From: Heterobilharzia americana
Lineage: Eukaryota > Platyhelminthes > Trematoda > Strigeidida > Schistosomatidae
Direction of reading: 5' to 3'
NCBI GenBank assembly: GCA_944470555.2
Contig: OX104127.1
Span: forward strand, 24,009,661-24,073,660
DNA: 64,000 nt
Positions 34,201 through 45,859 of this stretch are shown one piece after another; the first letter of the stretch is position 1; the number at the start of each line of letters is the position of its first letter. The notes below the pieces were generated by a model. The model had not been told where the DNA came from. It saw only the letters and a list, made by a program, of their open reading frames with translations, and did not search any database. The position numbers were made by a program, and so were the translations under genes.

Positions 34201-34396
34201 ATTAGATTTGTTTATTTGATATATACCACAGAGTGATACAGTATTATTTACTTGATTACGTTTCCAGCATAAATTATTGCTCATAATCATACCATATCAC
34301 ATTGGTATGATTATGAGCAATAATTTATGCTGGAAACGTAATCAAGTAAATAATACTGTATCACTGTGCGCTATATATCAAACAAACAAATCCAAT
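34201..34396. repeat. near-perfect palindrome, 94-bp arms
   Basis: Left arm 34201-34294 and right arm 34303-34396 are reverse complements with only a few mismatches near the outer ends. The spacer 34295-34302 is 8 bp. The innermost part, about 60 bp per arm, looks perfect. The single strand would fold into a stable hairpin. No transposase, tRNA head or known terminus is associated. Confidence 0.92.
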
Positions 34397-34399
34397 ATG

Positions 34400-34935
34400 G
34401 AGTTCATATGGAGGTTTTAGATTTCATGACTAATGTATAATAGTTACACCCATCTAATAATGGATACATATAGACTTAAGCCTGTCTGTCAACTAATAAG
34501 TTGATGTACTAACAGACACTATTTTCGCATGAACAAAAAACGGCGATTACTCGGTTATGCATATATGATACATACCTTACGATGCCGTAATTTCATCAAA
34601 ACAGACTATAAGCAGAAGTCGAAAATCTCAACACAATCAGTAGCAGTACGGATACCTTTGTTAAGCGAATAACACACACACAGACACACAGCAGCAGCTT
34701 ACAGCTTGATGTTTTGCCAAAATATTCTACTGTTCAGTGAAGAAATACTCATTTTTTATGGTTTCATTATTCGCCTTCAGCTGTGTGATAAATTCATGTT
34801 TCATAACTGTAACACATATTAACACAAACGTTATTTGACATTTTCAAACTATTATCTGGTCACAATAGTATAGAATTTTAGCTAGAGGTTACACATTTGA
34901 AAGCTAATCATGAATATTTAGACTTATTTTCATTT
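34400..34935. other. no recognised gene
   Basis: AT-rich; a short (CA)n run near 34671-34690. Confidence 0.4.
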
Positions 34936-36075
34936 ATTATTATTTGTCCTTTGGGTTCCTAGTGGAACATAGGACTTCAGTAGTACGTCACCATTTCACT
35001 CTCTTCTCTGCAGTCTTTTCAACCTGGCTCCACAACTACCCACAAGCTTTCATTTCTTACTCACACCATCTCCTCCATGTCACCCTCGCCTCGGACACCC
35101 AACTCGTCTTCCATTTGGGTCACACTCGAGGGTCTGGCCTGGCAAAGGGCGTGATGTCCCCAATCGGTCTTCTCAGCGTATGTCCAGTCGATCTCCACTT
35201 TCTTCGGCATATTCGTTAGGCGATGGGTTCTTGCTTCGTTGGTTCATTGCCCAACCAGCCAGAGTTCATTGTTGCTTATTCTGACTATTCTGGCAATCCA
35301 TCTGATCTCCATCTTCAGTATCGAGTGAGCGTAGGCAGCAGTTGTTGATGAATGTCTGTAGTTTGTTAGAAATGCTTTTCGTAAGGCGCCAGGTCTCTCA
35401 ACTATCACATGAAAGCACTGACTTGACTGACATTAGTGTTGAAAATCCGGATCTTCCTGACGCTTTATGCTGAGTGGAGTAAAGTAGAGTGCAGTAGATC
35501 TCCACACTGATTTCAGGTTAAGGAAGGCCTGTCGTGCTGCCTTTCCGATCCTGACTGCTTTGACATCCTCATCTGTGCCTGCGACGCCACCTGTAGTTGA
35601 AACGATGCTGCCTAAGAAAGTAGGTGAAAGAGATTACTTCCTTTAAACTTCTCTAGTTGGTGATGATTCGTGTTCGTTATTGTTGTTATTGGTCGAATAT
35701 CTTCATTACCTCTGTCTTCTCTACGTTCACCTGAAGGAAGTCCCGTCTTCCTTGTCTGCCCTGCCTCTTCTTCCAACCTGTTGATTTTTGTGTTTGTGCA
35801 ACAAGACATTAGACATAAATCATCATCACTGAAATCCAAATCTTCTTCTGGAGTCTTATCATCGGTCAAACAGAGTATGCCTCTCTTCTTGCTCCTCACA
35901 GTTTTTTGCATGATCCACTTCAGTCCACCACAATCAGGAAGATGATCGGTGGTAGTAGGTGGCAACCTTGTCCTACTCCTGTCTTCACTTCGCTTCAAGG
36001 GCGTCACTGAGCTTTCCATTGTGAATCACTTGGCATGCGGCGTTGTCACATAGTTGTTTAATGAGGTTGATAAAG
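34936..36075 (-). mobile_element. SR2-like retrotransposon, older copy with D-D retained
   Basis: Minus-strand copy from the RT palm (about 36075) to the common 3' terminus ggaacccaaaggacaaataat (34960-34936). The catalytic box here reads EDLDFSDDDLCLMS (about 35835-35797), keeping adjacent Asp residues, unlike the three younger copies. Overall divergence is greater and the CCAG run has two units only (35257-35264). Stops and frameshifts make it inactive. Confidence 0.87.
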
Positions 36076-37080
36076 GTTTGTAACTTATTTTCATGGAATC
36101 TATAAATTGATTATCAATCAGTTGATAAGTCTGGTCTAGACAATGAAAACCTAAAAATCAATGATAAAACAGCAAAATATCCGGTTGTCACGGTCTTCAA
36201 AGTCAATATTGTTCTATTTTTATTATTATTTCCACATGACCAAACGTTTTAGATAATAACTCACCTGACCAGTTGGACTGGAAGCTACATCATTGAACAG
36301 TCACAAATATATCTAATATCAGTCAATGCTTACTGAAAGCGATACAACAGTAACGATATGCTGACACGAAAACAAATAGATTATCACTAAGAAGACAGTT
36401 GATTTCAGCCGAAAACCACAGGTCAGATTATGACAAGTCGTACTGCTCATATAGATATTAAACCACCCGGATTCGCCGTACACTTTGGACTACCTCCCAA
36501 ACTTTTTCATCAGTTGATGGGTTAATCACACAAGCAGTTTAGGAATATAGGAAAAAAAGCCTATTCACCTGTTTAAAGAGTTGTTGTAATGCGCCAGTTT
36601 GTATGAAACATTGCTATCGATCTGAACATTTTTAACTTGGCGTTCTCACACCATTTTACAGTATGACTAGTAGTTTATTTTTTGCCCCCATGGTTATGTA
36701 ATTCTCTGATTGGTTAACTTTTATTTTTACTATGCAAATTTCGCCAATTGCGGACAAGGTCATATTTGTGTGAATACCTATCCGCGTGTTTTGGATTGAT
36801 TTATGATTGTACTCTCACAGTAATAAACTCTCCCATCTTCCAGCTTCGGTTTTCTCTCTATTCGCCCCGGGGTTGCAGTCAGTGCCTTTTGCGTACTAAG
36901 TTGACTGTCAGCTAAGCATGCGTATTCTATTTATTCGGAATATATATAACCGTTGGCGTATAACAAAAGTAGGGCAACCTTCAGCCACTTCTAATGTATG
37001 CTAATGAGTATCGAAGACAAACTGGTACTATTAGATCTGAAAACATCTACTGGAAATATTTATATCACTCATTTTTCTTT
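36076..37080. other. no recognised gene
   Basis: AT-rich, nothing recognised. Confidence 0.4.
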
Positions 37081-37084
37081 TATT

Positions 37085-37165
37085 ATTATTTTTATTGTTA
37101 TTATTATTATTTGTCCCTTGGGTTCCTAGTGGAACATAGAGCTTCAGTAGCACGTTTCCTTTACT
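37085..37165 (-). mobile_element. SR2-like 3' terminus, very short copy
   Basis: About 75 bp identical to the SR2-like 3' end (attatttgtcccttgggttc, then ctagtggaacatag and ttcagtagcacg), preceded by (ATT)n. An extreme 5' truncation. Confidence 0.8.
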
Positions 37166-37169
37166 TCAG

Positions 37170-37564
37170 CTTTATCCCATCCCATCGGCAATCAGCATTT
37201 GGCATTCATAGTCACTGAGAAAAGGCAAACGTTCTTGCGTAGAGTTTCATCTTTTCGTGAAGTTGTTTCCCTTATGAATATTAAGAAAAGTATCACCTTA
37301 TTACGGTTTGAAGGTTTATAGCCAATAGAAGAAGAATTTTAGTCAACAGGTGATCTTGCTTAAACAATACTTTTCACGTTAATTGATATTCTTTGGAGGT
37401 AGTCAGGACAACAGTTACCTTAGAAGCAAACTAAATACCTATTCAGTACTTTTCCATGATGATTAGTTCTTTGGTACTAAATGGAGTTAAGCAACTAGAC
37501 CTGAATTAAGCCTCTACTGAATTCATACTGTGATTCCCGTTAGTACTATAAGTCAAGTGATCGA

Positions 37565-37565
<1 letters not shown>
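37170..37565. other. no recognised gene
   Basis: Nothing recognised. Confidence 0.4.

Positions 37566-37567
<2 letters not shown>

Positions 37568-37640
<73 letters not shown>
37568..37640. repeat. (AT)n microsatellite
   Basis: 73 bp of uninterrupted AT dinucleotide; frames across it (Tyr-Ile repeats) are artefacts. Confidence 0.97.
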
Positions 37641-37642
<2 letters not shown>

Positions 37643-37714
37643 GGTGTTTCGGCGCTATTCTTTTTATCATGGGTTGAAGAAAGTTCACTTCCTCCTATCT
37701 GAGACTCATCAACG

Positions 37715-37790
37715 GTGGCACTCCACTCCCAAAATGAGACGAAACATGCACCCTAGATTCAACAGCTGGCCACCATCAAGCGTATAACAT
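37715..37790 (+). mobile_element. Sm-alpha-like 3' fragment
   Basis: cccaaaatgagacgaaacat followed by ccctagattcaacagctggc matches the second half of the Sm-alpha hammerhead and its signature. The first half is missing or scrambled. Confidence 0.5.
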
Positions 37791-37794
37791 GAAA

Positions 37795-38500
37795 ATTTAA
37801 ATGAAATGAATCACTGTCGATGCATGATCGTTTTGATCCAGTCAGGCAACCAACTACAAGTTGCAGACCTCCGTAAATGCTGAATTTCTATTGAATTCAG
37901 TCAGTGACCTTGACCACTGAGAAAGGTCACTGAATAAATCCAGCTGAAACAACTGTTGTTTTTATCGTTTCTTGTAACCCTGACAAGATATTTGATATGC
38001 TGATGTTAGGGTGAAATAATTGGCATAACAGCTGTATAAACATCGCTTATGTTCCAAAAAACTTCTCTTGACAACGCTATAGGTGGTTAGTTAGTATCCG
38101 TGTCCATCTTTCAACAGCTACTGAGAGATGTAAACTGTCAGTAACAACTCCCTTGTAAACGTGGTATGCGCTGAAATGATAGAATTCAAAGAAAGTTACC
38201 CAAAGTTGTTGGATTTCGATACTTCCCTCTTAAAAGCATAGGTAGATTTCATCGTATATATGTATGTATTACTTGGATTGAATTCACATATCTGTCGGCA
38301 GTCAAAATTTGTTGCCATGTGTGTCCTGGTCAAATCTACACATCTAGACAGCGTAACTGCTAGACGAAGATTATAGAAAACTTGTGATGTATTAGGCTTG
38401 TAAGTTTTGAATAATCGGACATGAGGGCAGTTACTCAACCACGCCACTGGATGGAGGTCACTCTATATCGTGATCTGAAAGAGTTAGGAAGTGTGAACCA
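37795..38500. other. no recognised gene
   Basis: Nothing recognised. Confidence 0.35.
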
Positions 38501-38504
38501 CTGG

Positions 38505-38705
38505 ATGACGACCTAGTGGCTCAATAGTAACGTGATAACCACGGAACCTGAAGGTCTTGCGTTCAATCATAGGTGCGCACTGCTGAAGAGTACCATACTA
38601 GAATGAAAGAGCGGTCTAATGCCCAAAGGTTTCCAATGTTTCTCCATCTAATATCAATCCATGATGAATACCAACCTGAAATTAACGAATAAATCCCCAT
38701 AAACC
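38505..38705 (+). mobile_element. family B SINE, degenerate
   Basis: ctagtggctcaatagtaacg (A-box area), ttgcgttcaatcat (B-box area), then tgcgcactgctgaagagtac (ribozyme relic). The tail is atccatgatgaataccaacc and aaatccccataaacctcc. The core is mutated. Confidence 0.7.
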
Positions 38706-39519
38706 TCCAAAGTGAACATATGAACTTGTGAAATTATTTCAGTGAAAATTCAAGAAGCTTCATTTAAGTCATCGGGGGAAATAAGGAGACAACTAATCTG
38801 AATGATATCAGCCAAAATGAGCATTATCAAGTTGGGTTCAAAGTAAGCAGCAATTGTCAGTCATTGCATAGATGATGAATAAATTTACAGATCTTCGACA
38901 AATTAAGTTAGGACTAACAGATAATTCGGGGGGAAAAAACCCACCGGGGATCAGATGGAAAAGGATAACAACTTGACTACAATCTAACAGACGACGATCT
39001 CTTTGTGGGTGATAACTGTATTCTACCCCGTAGGCAAAAGCAATCACATATTAGTGAGATTTCCTCTGATAATCAAGGAGAAACCACCAATCGTTGAATC
39101 AGAAGCGTTCTGCTGTTACTGGAAGTAGGACTACCAGCTCATAAATATCGAATTCCTGAGTGCGCCATAGCCATAAGTATGGCACTGCCTATCGGTAGAT
39201 AAACACTGGATGCATATAAAATATATTATCTGCAGCACTGTCGAAAAGAGTGTTTCGAAAGTAAGCAGACGACCACTTCTCAAACACTCTTGGATTAGCT
39301 ATGCAACAAAAAAGCCAATACAGGGGAAAAAGAGGGACTGATGTAAGTGGCGTACCTCTCATAAGGAATCAGACCTTCCTAAGTACAAAAGGTCATTTAA
39401 TCTATGTAATAAGATTTTTCTCAAGAACAGGCAAAAACATCAGAGATATATAGCTAAACAGCTACGTTAAAACCCAAGAGGCCTATATAAATTTATGCTA
39501 CAATGAAAACCTTATCACA

Positions 39520-40480
39520 GAATTGAAGGGAGTGACCTTGAGTACGTTGTGATAGCAGAACTGTTGAGCACTCAATTTGATGAGCAGCTTAACATAGTAA
39601 AGCATCCACCACCAACTTCCAGTAATGTAACAGAGTTCCAGGACTGTAATACAAAGCTGATGAACGTTAAGCTTTCGTCAAACCAAGTGTTTGCGAAAGT
39701 TTCAATATTCAGAATAGGGAAATCTTCCTTCTGTGATGACATAACACCAGTGTTTCTATGGAACTGTGCTGAGGAGCTAAGCCTACTCATATGCAGTCTG
39801 TTCATCTACTCTTTGGTAATAAGTTAACTCCTCAAAGAATAGTAGCGTGCTATCCTCCTACCAGTCTTCAGGGGAGAAGGCCGAAAAGCCCATACAACTA
39901 CTAACGAATAGCATTGATTCCAGTACTATGATAAATACTGGAAAGCCTGGTTGCAGATGTTGTTTAGGACTTCATGAACTGAAACAACATAGTTTATCCC
40001 ACGTAACAGGGATTCAGAAGCGAACGCCTATGTCCCAGAAATTTGATGGTCGCTTGGAATTACTAGACCTTAAGTTGGGATAGCTAGCTACAAGTCCATA
40101 TTATCTTTCCAGACTTAGCCAAAGCTTTTGAAGACTTCGCATGCCACACCATAACCGCAAAACTTGCAGAAGTGGGTATCACTGAGTCATTCATATCTAG
40201 AGGACACAGAATTTCGAGCTAAACAGAATTACGTCAGTCTGGAGCAGTGCAAGAACACCAGTTTCTTAAGGAGCGATCCTTCGGCCACTCCAATTTTAGC
40301 TATTCATAAATGACCTCCTTATTCGAATCTCCTGGTCTATCCTCCTATTTTGTGACGACGTGAAATTATGGACGACAACGGGTAGCAAAGAGGATCCTAG
40401 GATACTCCAAGACGATCTGCTGCAGCTGGAGTCCTGGTCAGCTGCGAATGGTTTGAGTTTTAATCTTAGAAAGTGCAAAG
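39520..40480 (+). pseudogene. CR1-like reverse transcriptase
   Basis: Fingers: IGKSSFCDDITPVFLWNCAE (GxDxIxP-like). A damaged middle part follows. The palm reads LFINDLLI (40296-40320) and LFCDDVKLW (about 40345-40371; the catalytic F-A-D-D box reads F-C-D-D). Then come DPRILQDDLLQLESWSAANG and LSFNLRKCKATYL, the usual W...N.L.FN..K region. Several stops. Confidence 0.8.
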
Positions 40481-40494
40481 CGACGTATCTTTAC

Positions 40495-40495
<1 letters not shown>

Positions 40496-40530
<35 letters not shown>
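40496..40530. repeat. (CA)n microsatellite inside the CR1-like element
   Basis: cacacgcacacac... about 35 bp, located directly after the KATYL codons of the RT. Confidence 0.9.
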
Positions 40531-40532
<2 letters not shown>

Positions 40533-40591
40533 GGAATGACCTAGGACTAAACTTCGCTGACACAGCAGATAATAGTACCAACTATTAGCCA

Positions 40592-41146
40592 ATGATTGTA
40601 AAGGTGAACGCCATCGTACACTTTCTAAGAAGCCAGCTTGGAGCCCTAATACTTGAAATATTCCTCATAGTATTCAAAACTTATGTCAAACCATACTTGG
40701 ATGTGCGCAAAACAATAGCCCCTCCGCTGCTAAAGAGAGATCCAAAGACTCTCAAGAAAGTCAAGGGAAGGGCACCAAGGTCAGTTGTTGGACTAACAGG
40801 CAAAACATATGTGCAACTTCTTAGACAACTCAACTTGTTCACCTTAACCTATGAAAAGAAAAAGGGCGACTTAATAACAGCCTTCAAGAGCATCCGTCAA
40901 ACATACCTCATAAAAAGGACAACATTGTCAGTCGAAAACTGACAGTCTCTAATGAATCCCACTTGCAAATCCGACCGAAGAGCAAAGATGACAGTTAGAT
41001 ATAACTTCTTCTTTTACAGAGTGTACCTTATGGGACGCTCTGCGAAAGAAGCAGACAAAAACACTTCAGTTGACTCCTTCAAACGAATGCTCGATAAGTA
41101 CGTGAGGGCGAACGGATTACCACCAACATTCGTCGGTAGCAACTGA
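40592..41146 (+). pseudogene. CR1-like thumb and C-terminus
   Basis: EIFLIVFKTYVKPYLDV, LLKRDPKTLKKVKGRAPRSV, QLNLFTLTYEKKKGDLITAF and, in another frame, SVDSFKRMLDKYVRANGLPP. These follow the CR1 order: Y.RP.LEY, L..VQRR.T+, L.L.SL..RR.RGDLI, then VNSFK..LD. One stop (40940) and one frame change. Confidence 0.85.
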
Positions 41147-41369
41147 AAGTATGTTCACCCATCTCTGTATTAACCAACGCTAGTATCTGCAATACGTTCC
41201 ATATCTTCTCCATATTATTACTGGTAATGCTTATTACCCATAAGTACTGTTCATCCCTCTTTTCTCATTCCCCATCCTTCTATTTCTCTCACTATCTTTT
41301 ATATAGCGCTCAACGGTTACCTGCAAGTGCTTACAAAACGTGAAGTGTAAAAGATTAATTGACGTTGTT

Positions 41370-43245
41370 AGCAGTTCCGTCGCTCCCCAAAAATGCCAAC
41401 CTACAATTTTCGAGAGAAAACCGTCAAATAGACAATCACTACCTTCAAAGCTATAAGCAGGTAAACTGGAAAGACTTCTACTACCACCGAAGGAATATAG
41501 CCGAATAGAAAAAAATTAGACTTAGGATCTAGTCTTGAAGTGAGAGATCCAAAACTAAAGGTTCCCTCTACTCGCATCACTCATGTTAGATGTCAATGAT
41601 TACTGTTATGCAGTACTTTGAAGACTTTTTTCATATTTACCCTACGATAAATTTCCAGTAGATAGTTGGCAGTAAATGGAGATGAACGTTTGTCATCTTT
41701 ACTTATCAGGTAATTTGAGATCATTTGTTTTGAAGCTACTCAAGTAAATGTTCAGCCATATTCATCTTCAGGACATGAATACTACTCCTTCTGCGTCTGT
41801 GTTAATACACATATAAACTGATCAACACAGTTGAATATGATCATGCAGTAATGTAAGGGACTGTATTAAAAACAAAGTTTAGTTGTACATCAAGTTATTT
41901 ATTAGATAGGCAATTAGTAAGTGCTTCCTAGAGTATTACGTCTGTATGAATCTTCGGACAACATGAAGACATCATTGGACGAGCCCATATGATATCAGTG
42001 ACGGACCAGCTTGATCCAGTTAACATAATCGTTAGGAAAGTACAAACCTAAATAAACAGCATATAACTATGCTTATCTATGCGATAGTTATCTTCATCAA
42101 TGCCCTTATCATTCATATATTTACTGACTGCATCTAGCACAGAAAAATGATTTCAAGACAATCAGTTGAAGTAAACAGTTACAGACAGAGACATATGTAG
42201 CACTTTGTAAACGTCTAAATCCACACACACACACACAAAATAAAAAAAACACATTTCAATTTATACACAAAATTTTGATGCTGATAAACAAGATAATCGT
42301 TTATCGACATTCAAGGTTTCTTTTCATATGTACACGGTTCACTTATCAATTAGAACTTCGTTTATTTTGATTATTGATCATTGACAGTTGATCATATATA
42401 TATTCTTATGCTATCCGCTTTACTGATTGTTGGTTTTGTATCTATTGAATTGACCTGTAAGGTGATATTGTTGTGATTATAGATATTATTCAATTTGGAG
42501 GTCTGTAGAGAATCAATTAATGGATGTTAGTGCGTGATGTACAACATCTTGAAATTCTAAATCTCTTAGATACCTCAAATATCGCTCTTGCTGATGAGCA
42601 AGTAGAATGTAAGGCATTGTATCATACGGGTTGCTGTGTCAGTTTGAGTCAGCTACTGGGATTCACTAATCAATAAACCAATCTTCAACAACTTTCACTT
42701 CATCTAGTATGTTGTGTAATCCATAGTACTTGACCAAGTCAGAGTATAAGGTTGGTTAAGAATGGTTTATAGCTGAGAAGCGTATTTAGTTAAACACAAT
42801 GAAATATATTTCCCTGATGTAGTGAGTAAGACAAACAGTTGTTGGATATCAACAGGTTACTGGCAAGAAATCCCTGTTTCATTACTATCTTCCGTACAAT
42901 CCTCGAAAAACGTATATTCCCTAGAAGATATGAATATTAGTCACTTGATATGGAAGTGAGAAACTTGACTACTCAGGTATTCAGTCTATAACTGACCTAT
43001 CTGGAACCACACGTTTCGTAGAAGTTGATTATCAACCTTCGAATTCCTGAGGTTGAATGCTGATCATGTTGAAAACAACAAACAATTTCCAACAATTTGG
43101 CCGCTGTGACTTCATTCATTTAATAATACTTTTAATTTCTCATAGGTTGTTATACTGAACTGAGAGGATAAGTCTCTGTAGGTGTTAAGGCCTACCTGAA
43201 CCATATCTCCATATTCCTTCAAGCTTCATTTTGATGCTATTTGCT
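41370..43245. other. no recognised gene
   Basis: AT-rich; a short (CA)n at about 42222-42235. No exon supported. Confidence 0.4.
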
Positions 43246-43249
43246 TGAT

Positions 43250-43415
43250 AGTGGCTTGCTATTGAATCTAGGATGCGCGTTTCGTCTTATTTGGGAGTGG
43301 TCAGTGAGAGTACCACCGTTAACTAAGATGTAGGTGCTAACAGTTGATGAGTCTCAGATATGAGGAAAAACGCTTCCTAGAATCCACTTCTAGCCGCTAC
43401 CAAGTGAATAACCTC
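43250..43415. mobile_element. inverted pair of Sm-alpha-like fragments
   Basis: A minus-strand 3' part (43252-43315: gtggcttgctattgaatcta ggatgcgcg) is followed by a plus-strand part (43345-43410: gttgatgagtctcag...aacgcttcctagaatcc). Both hold hammerhead relics (TTGATGA in the plus copy; GAAA lost). The tRNA heads are missing between them. Confidence 0.6.
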
Positions 43416-43731
43416 GAAGTGTCTTTCTTTTAATTTACAAAAGACTAAAACTGTAGCGAATCAAATTTGAGTGAGTCAAATATTTTGCTTATTTAAGATA
43501 TCCACTTGAAACACACATAAAGTAATTACATGCATTTCCAGTGTGATCACTGAGAATAAGATCATCTGAATATTGTTATGAAATTCACTAACTTCACATC
43601 ACCTCAGACTTTTAATTATAATGATATCGTACTTGCTGAGTCGCCAGCTGAAGTTGTTTTCATCTTTTCCCTTTCAGATTCTCGTGGCCACCATTAAACT
43701 CACATTGCACTACACGCACCACGAAACAACG

Positions 43732-44143
43732 CACCTACCTACCTGCCTGCGTGCGTGCGTGCCTACCTACCTACCTACCTACCTACCTACCTACCTACCT
43801 ACCTACCTACCTACCTACCTACCTACCTACCTACCTACCTACCTACCTACCTACCTACCTACCTACCTACCTACCTACCTACCTACCTACCTACCTACCT
43901 ACCTACCTACCTACCTACCTACCTACCTACCTACCTACCTACCTACCTACCTACCTACCTACCTACCTACCTACCTACCTACCTACCTACCTACCTACCT
44001 ACCTACCTACCTACCTACCTACCTACCTACCTACCTACCTACCTACCTACCTACCTACCTACCTACCTACCTACCTACCTACCTACCTACCTACCTACCT
44101 ACCCACCTACTTACCTACTTACCTACTTACCTACCTACCTACG
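43732..44143. repeat. (ACCT)n tetranucleotide array
   Basis: About 410 bp, of which 43761-44100 is uninterrupted ACCT. The start is cacctacctacctgcctgcg with a short (GTGC)n run. The end has acttacct variants. The Leu-Pro-Thr-Tyr frames on the plus strand (up to 209 codons) come from the repeat and are not genes. Confidence 0.97.
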
Positions 44144-44149
44144 GACTAG

Positions 44150-45855
44150 ACGAAAATCTATCAACAGCTGGTCTTTACATTATCTGCCTACGGAATACAG
44201 CACAAATTTATTTTTTTGTCAGTGGTCTAAAACACGAGTATTTTCCATAGTACGTGTAAGTTAACAACAAGTAGTGATGATTATCAGGAGATAGAAATTA
44301 AATAGGATAAAGATTCCACAGTATCCTACTATCAAATATCATTGAAATGCACTTTTTAGGGCAGATAAAATCATTTTACTCCGAAGCAACTCTTAATAAT
44401 CCCTTTTCGAAATTTGAGATCATGTTTCAACTTTTTCATCGAAAATGTAGGTACATACACTTATCGTTTATGCATTATGGTCATAGTCTTTCCTTTCAAG
44501 ATATATGTTATAAACCAATCAGTTCTCCAAAAGGAAGTTAATCAGCCAAATTTAGTTGACTCAGCTTACGTCACTTCTGTTTCGATGGACAATGTGTTCA
44601 TAGATTTTAGTTCAGTTTGGAAATATCTTATAGCCTTGGCTTTATTTTTTAACCTTCTTAGGTTCTGATCATGAGCTGAATAATCCGTCACTAACGTTTT
44701 CAGTAGTTGAGTTTACATATCTCTTCATTGTGTGTTTCCTTTCATTCTATATCGACAACATAAGTTCTAGGTCCTTTTTTTTCTATTCACCATACACTTT
44801 AAATAACTGCGTGGTTCAGTCAAATAATTCAAGCGGAAAAAATAAGGGGAATAAATATTTACATGTTTCACAGTTCATGATGATACTAACATAATCAAGT
44901 TGAATGGAGTCCCTATGTTTCATCATTTTTTTTCTTGTTTCCAAAGAATGTTTAGACTGACTAACATGTTCTTCCAGGAGTGGAGTCATCAAAGTGTGAA
45001 GGGACCTGGATATACACTATGAGCAAGTATGTGTAGTTAGAAACCATTAATGTTAGTTAATTACTAGTCCTTTTGAAGCTGGATGGGAATGATTCAAACA
45101 ACTGAAAACCATTTGGCTTCTTTGTAATCAGGTGATGCAACTACGTACTTGGATCCATGTGAACAACTTAACTCTGAACCACTGAAATGATAATCCAGGG
45201 TCCGGCTCACTTTGATATAGTTAGTGAGTGGGTGGTATGCATGATCTACAACTACTCATATCAGCTTGAGCTAGATTCTGTAAGAAATCGTAAGTGTTCG
45301 AGAATCTAAAACTAATCGAATACTTACGTGTTTTAGAGGGAGTCAAGATAATCTGTCGAAATAATGAATAGTTTCATATCCAAACTCTTTTTGGTATTAG
45401 TGTTACTGGTTATTTAATAAATATTTGGAATAATGCCTTAACAATAATTCAGCCATGTCCATAAGAAACAGTTATTATTATTTGTAATTCAAAACAGTGA
45501 ATGCATGTTCAAACGGCCACTTCAAAATCATGTGAGCCTCAGTTTTCCTGTTTTACACTTACATTTGCATGAAAATAACAAATCTAGTTAGTGTTCACAT
45601 TTGTGTGAATAAGTCTAGCTACTTATTAGTAATATATATTATCCTACGCAAACTAATAAACTGTCCAGAAAACAAAGTAGTGAAATTGAGAATCATAGGG
45701 TAAATCCACCTGAATTCTTTAACCTGTTGACACCAAGAGTTAAATTCAAACCCCCACTACTTCAAAATATTCAAAAGTTGCTGTGGTCAAAAGGCGTATT
45801 CCGATATTCACAAAAGGATGACACCCTTGGAAATGCTGGAAAAGATTAATAGATC
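44150..45855. other. no recognised gene
   Basis: AT-rich; nothing recognised. Confidence 0.4.
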
Positions 45856-45859
45856 AGGA

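Larger units (their letters stand above)
38870..41150 (+). mobile_element. CR1-like non-LTR retrotransposon, decayed
   Basis: Covers the pre-RT region (about 39240-39500), RT (39520-40480) and C-terminus (40590-41146), followed by an untranslated tail with no AAT tail visible. Many frameshifts. The closest recalled families are CR1-clade SR1/Perere-type elements of schistosomes. The 5' boundary is uncertain. Confidence 0.75.

Noticed and set aside
37506..37787. Tyr-Ile repeat frames on both strands
   Set aside because: Artefact of the (AT)n tract.
43621..44264. Plus-strand open frames up to 209 codons of Leu-Pro-Thr-Tyr
   Set aside because: Produced entirely by the (ACCT)n array in all three frames.
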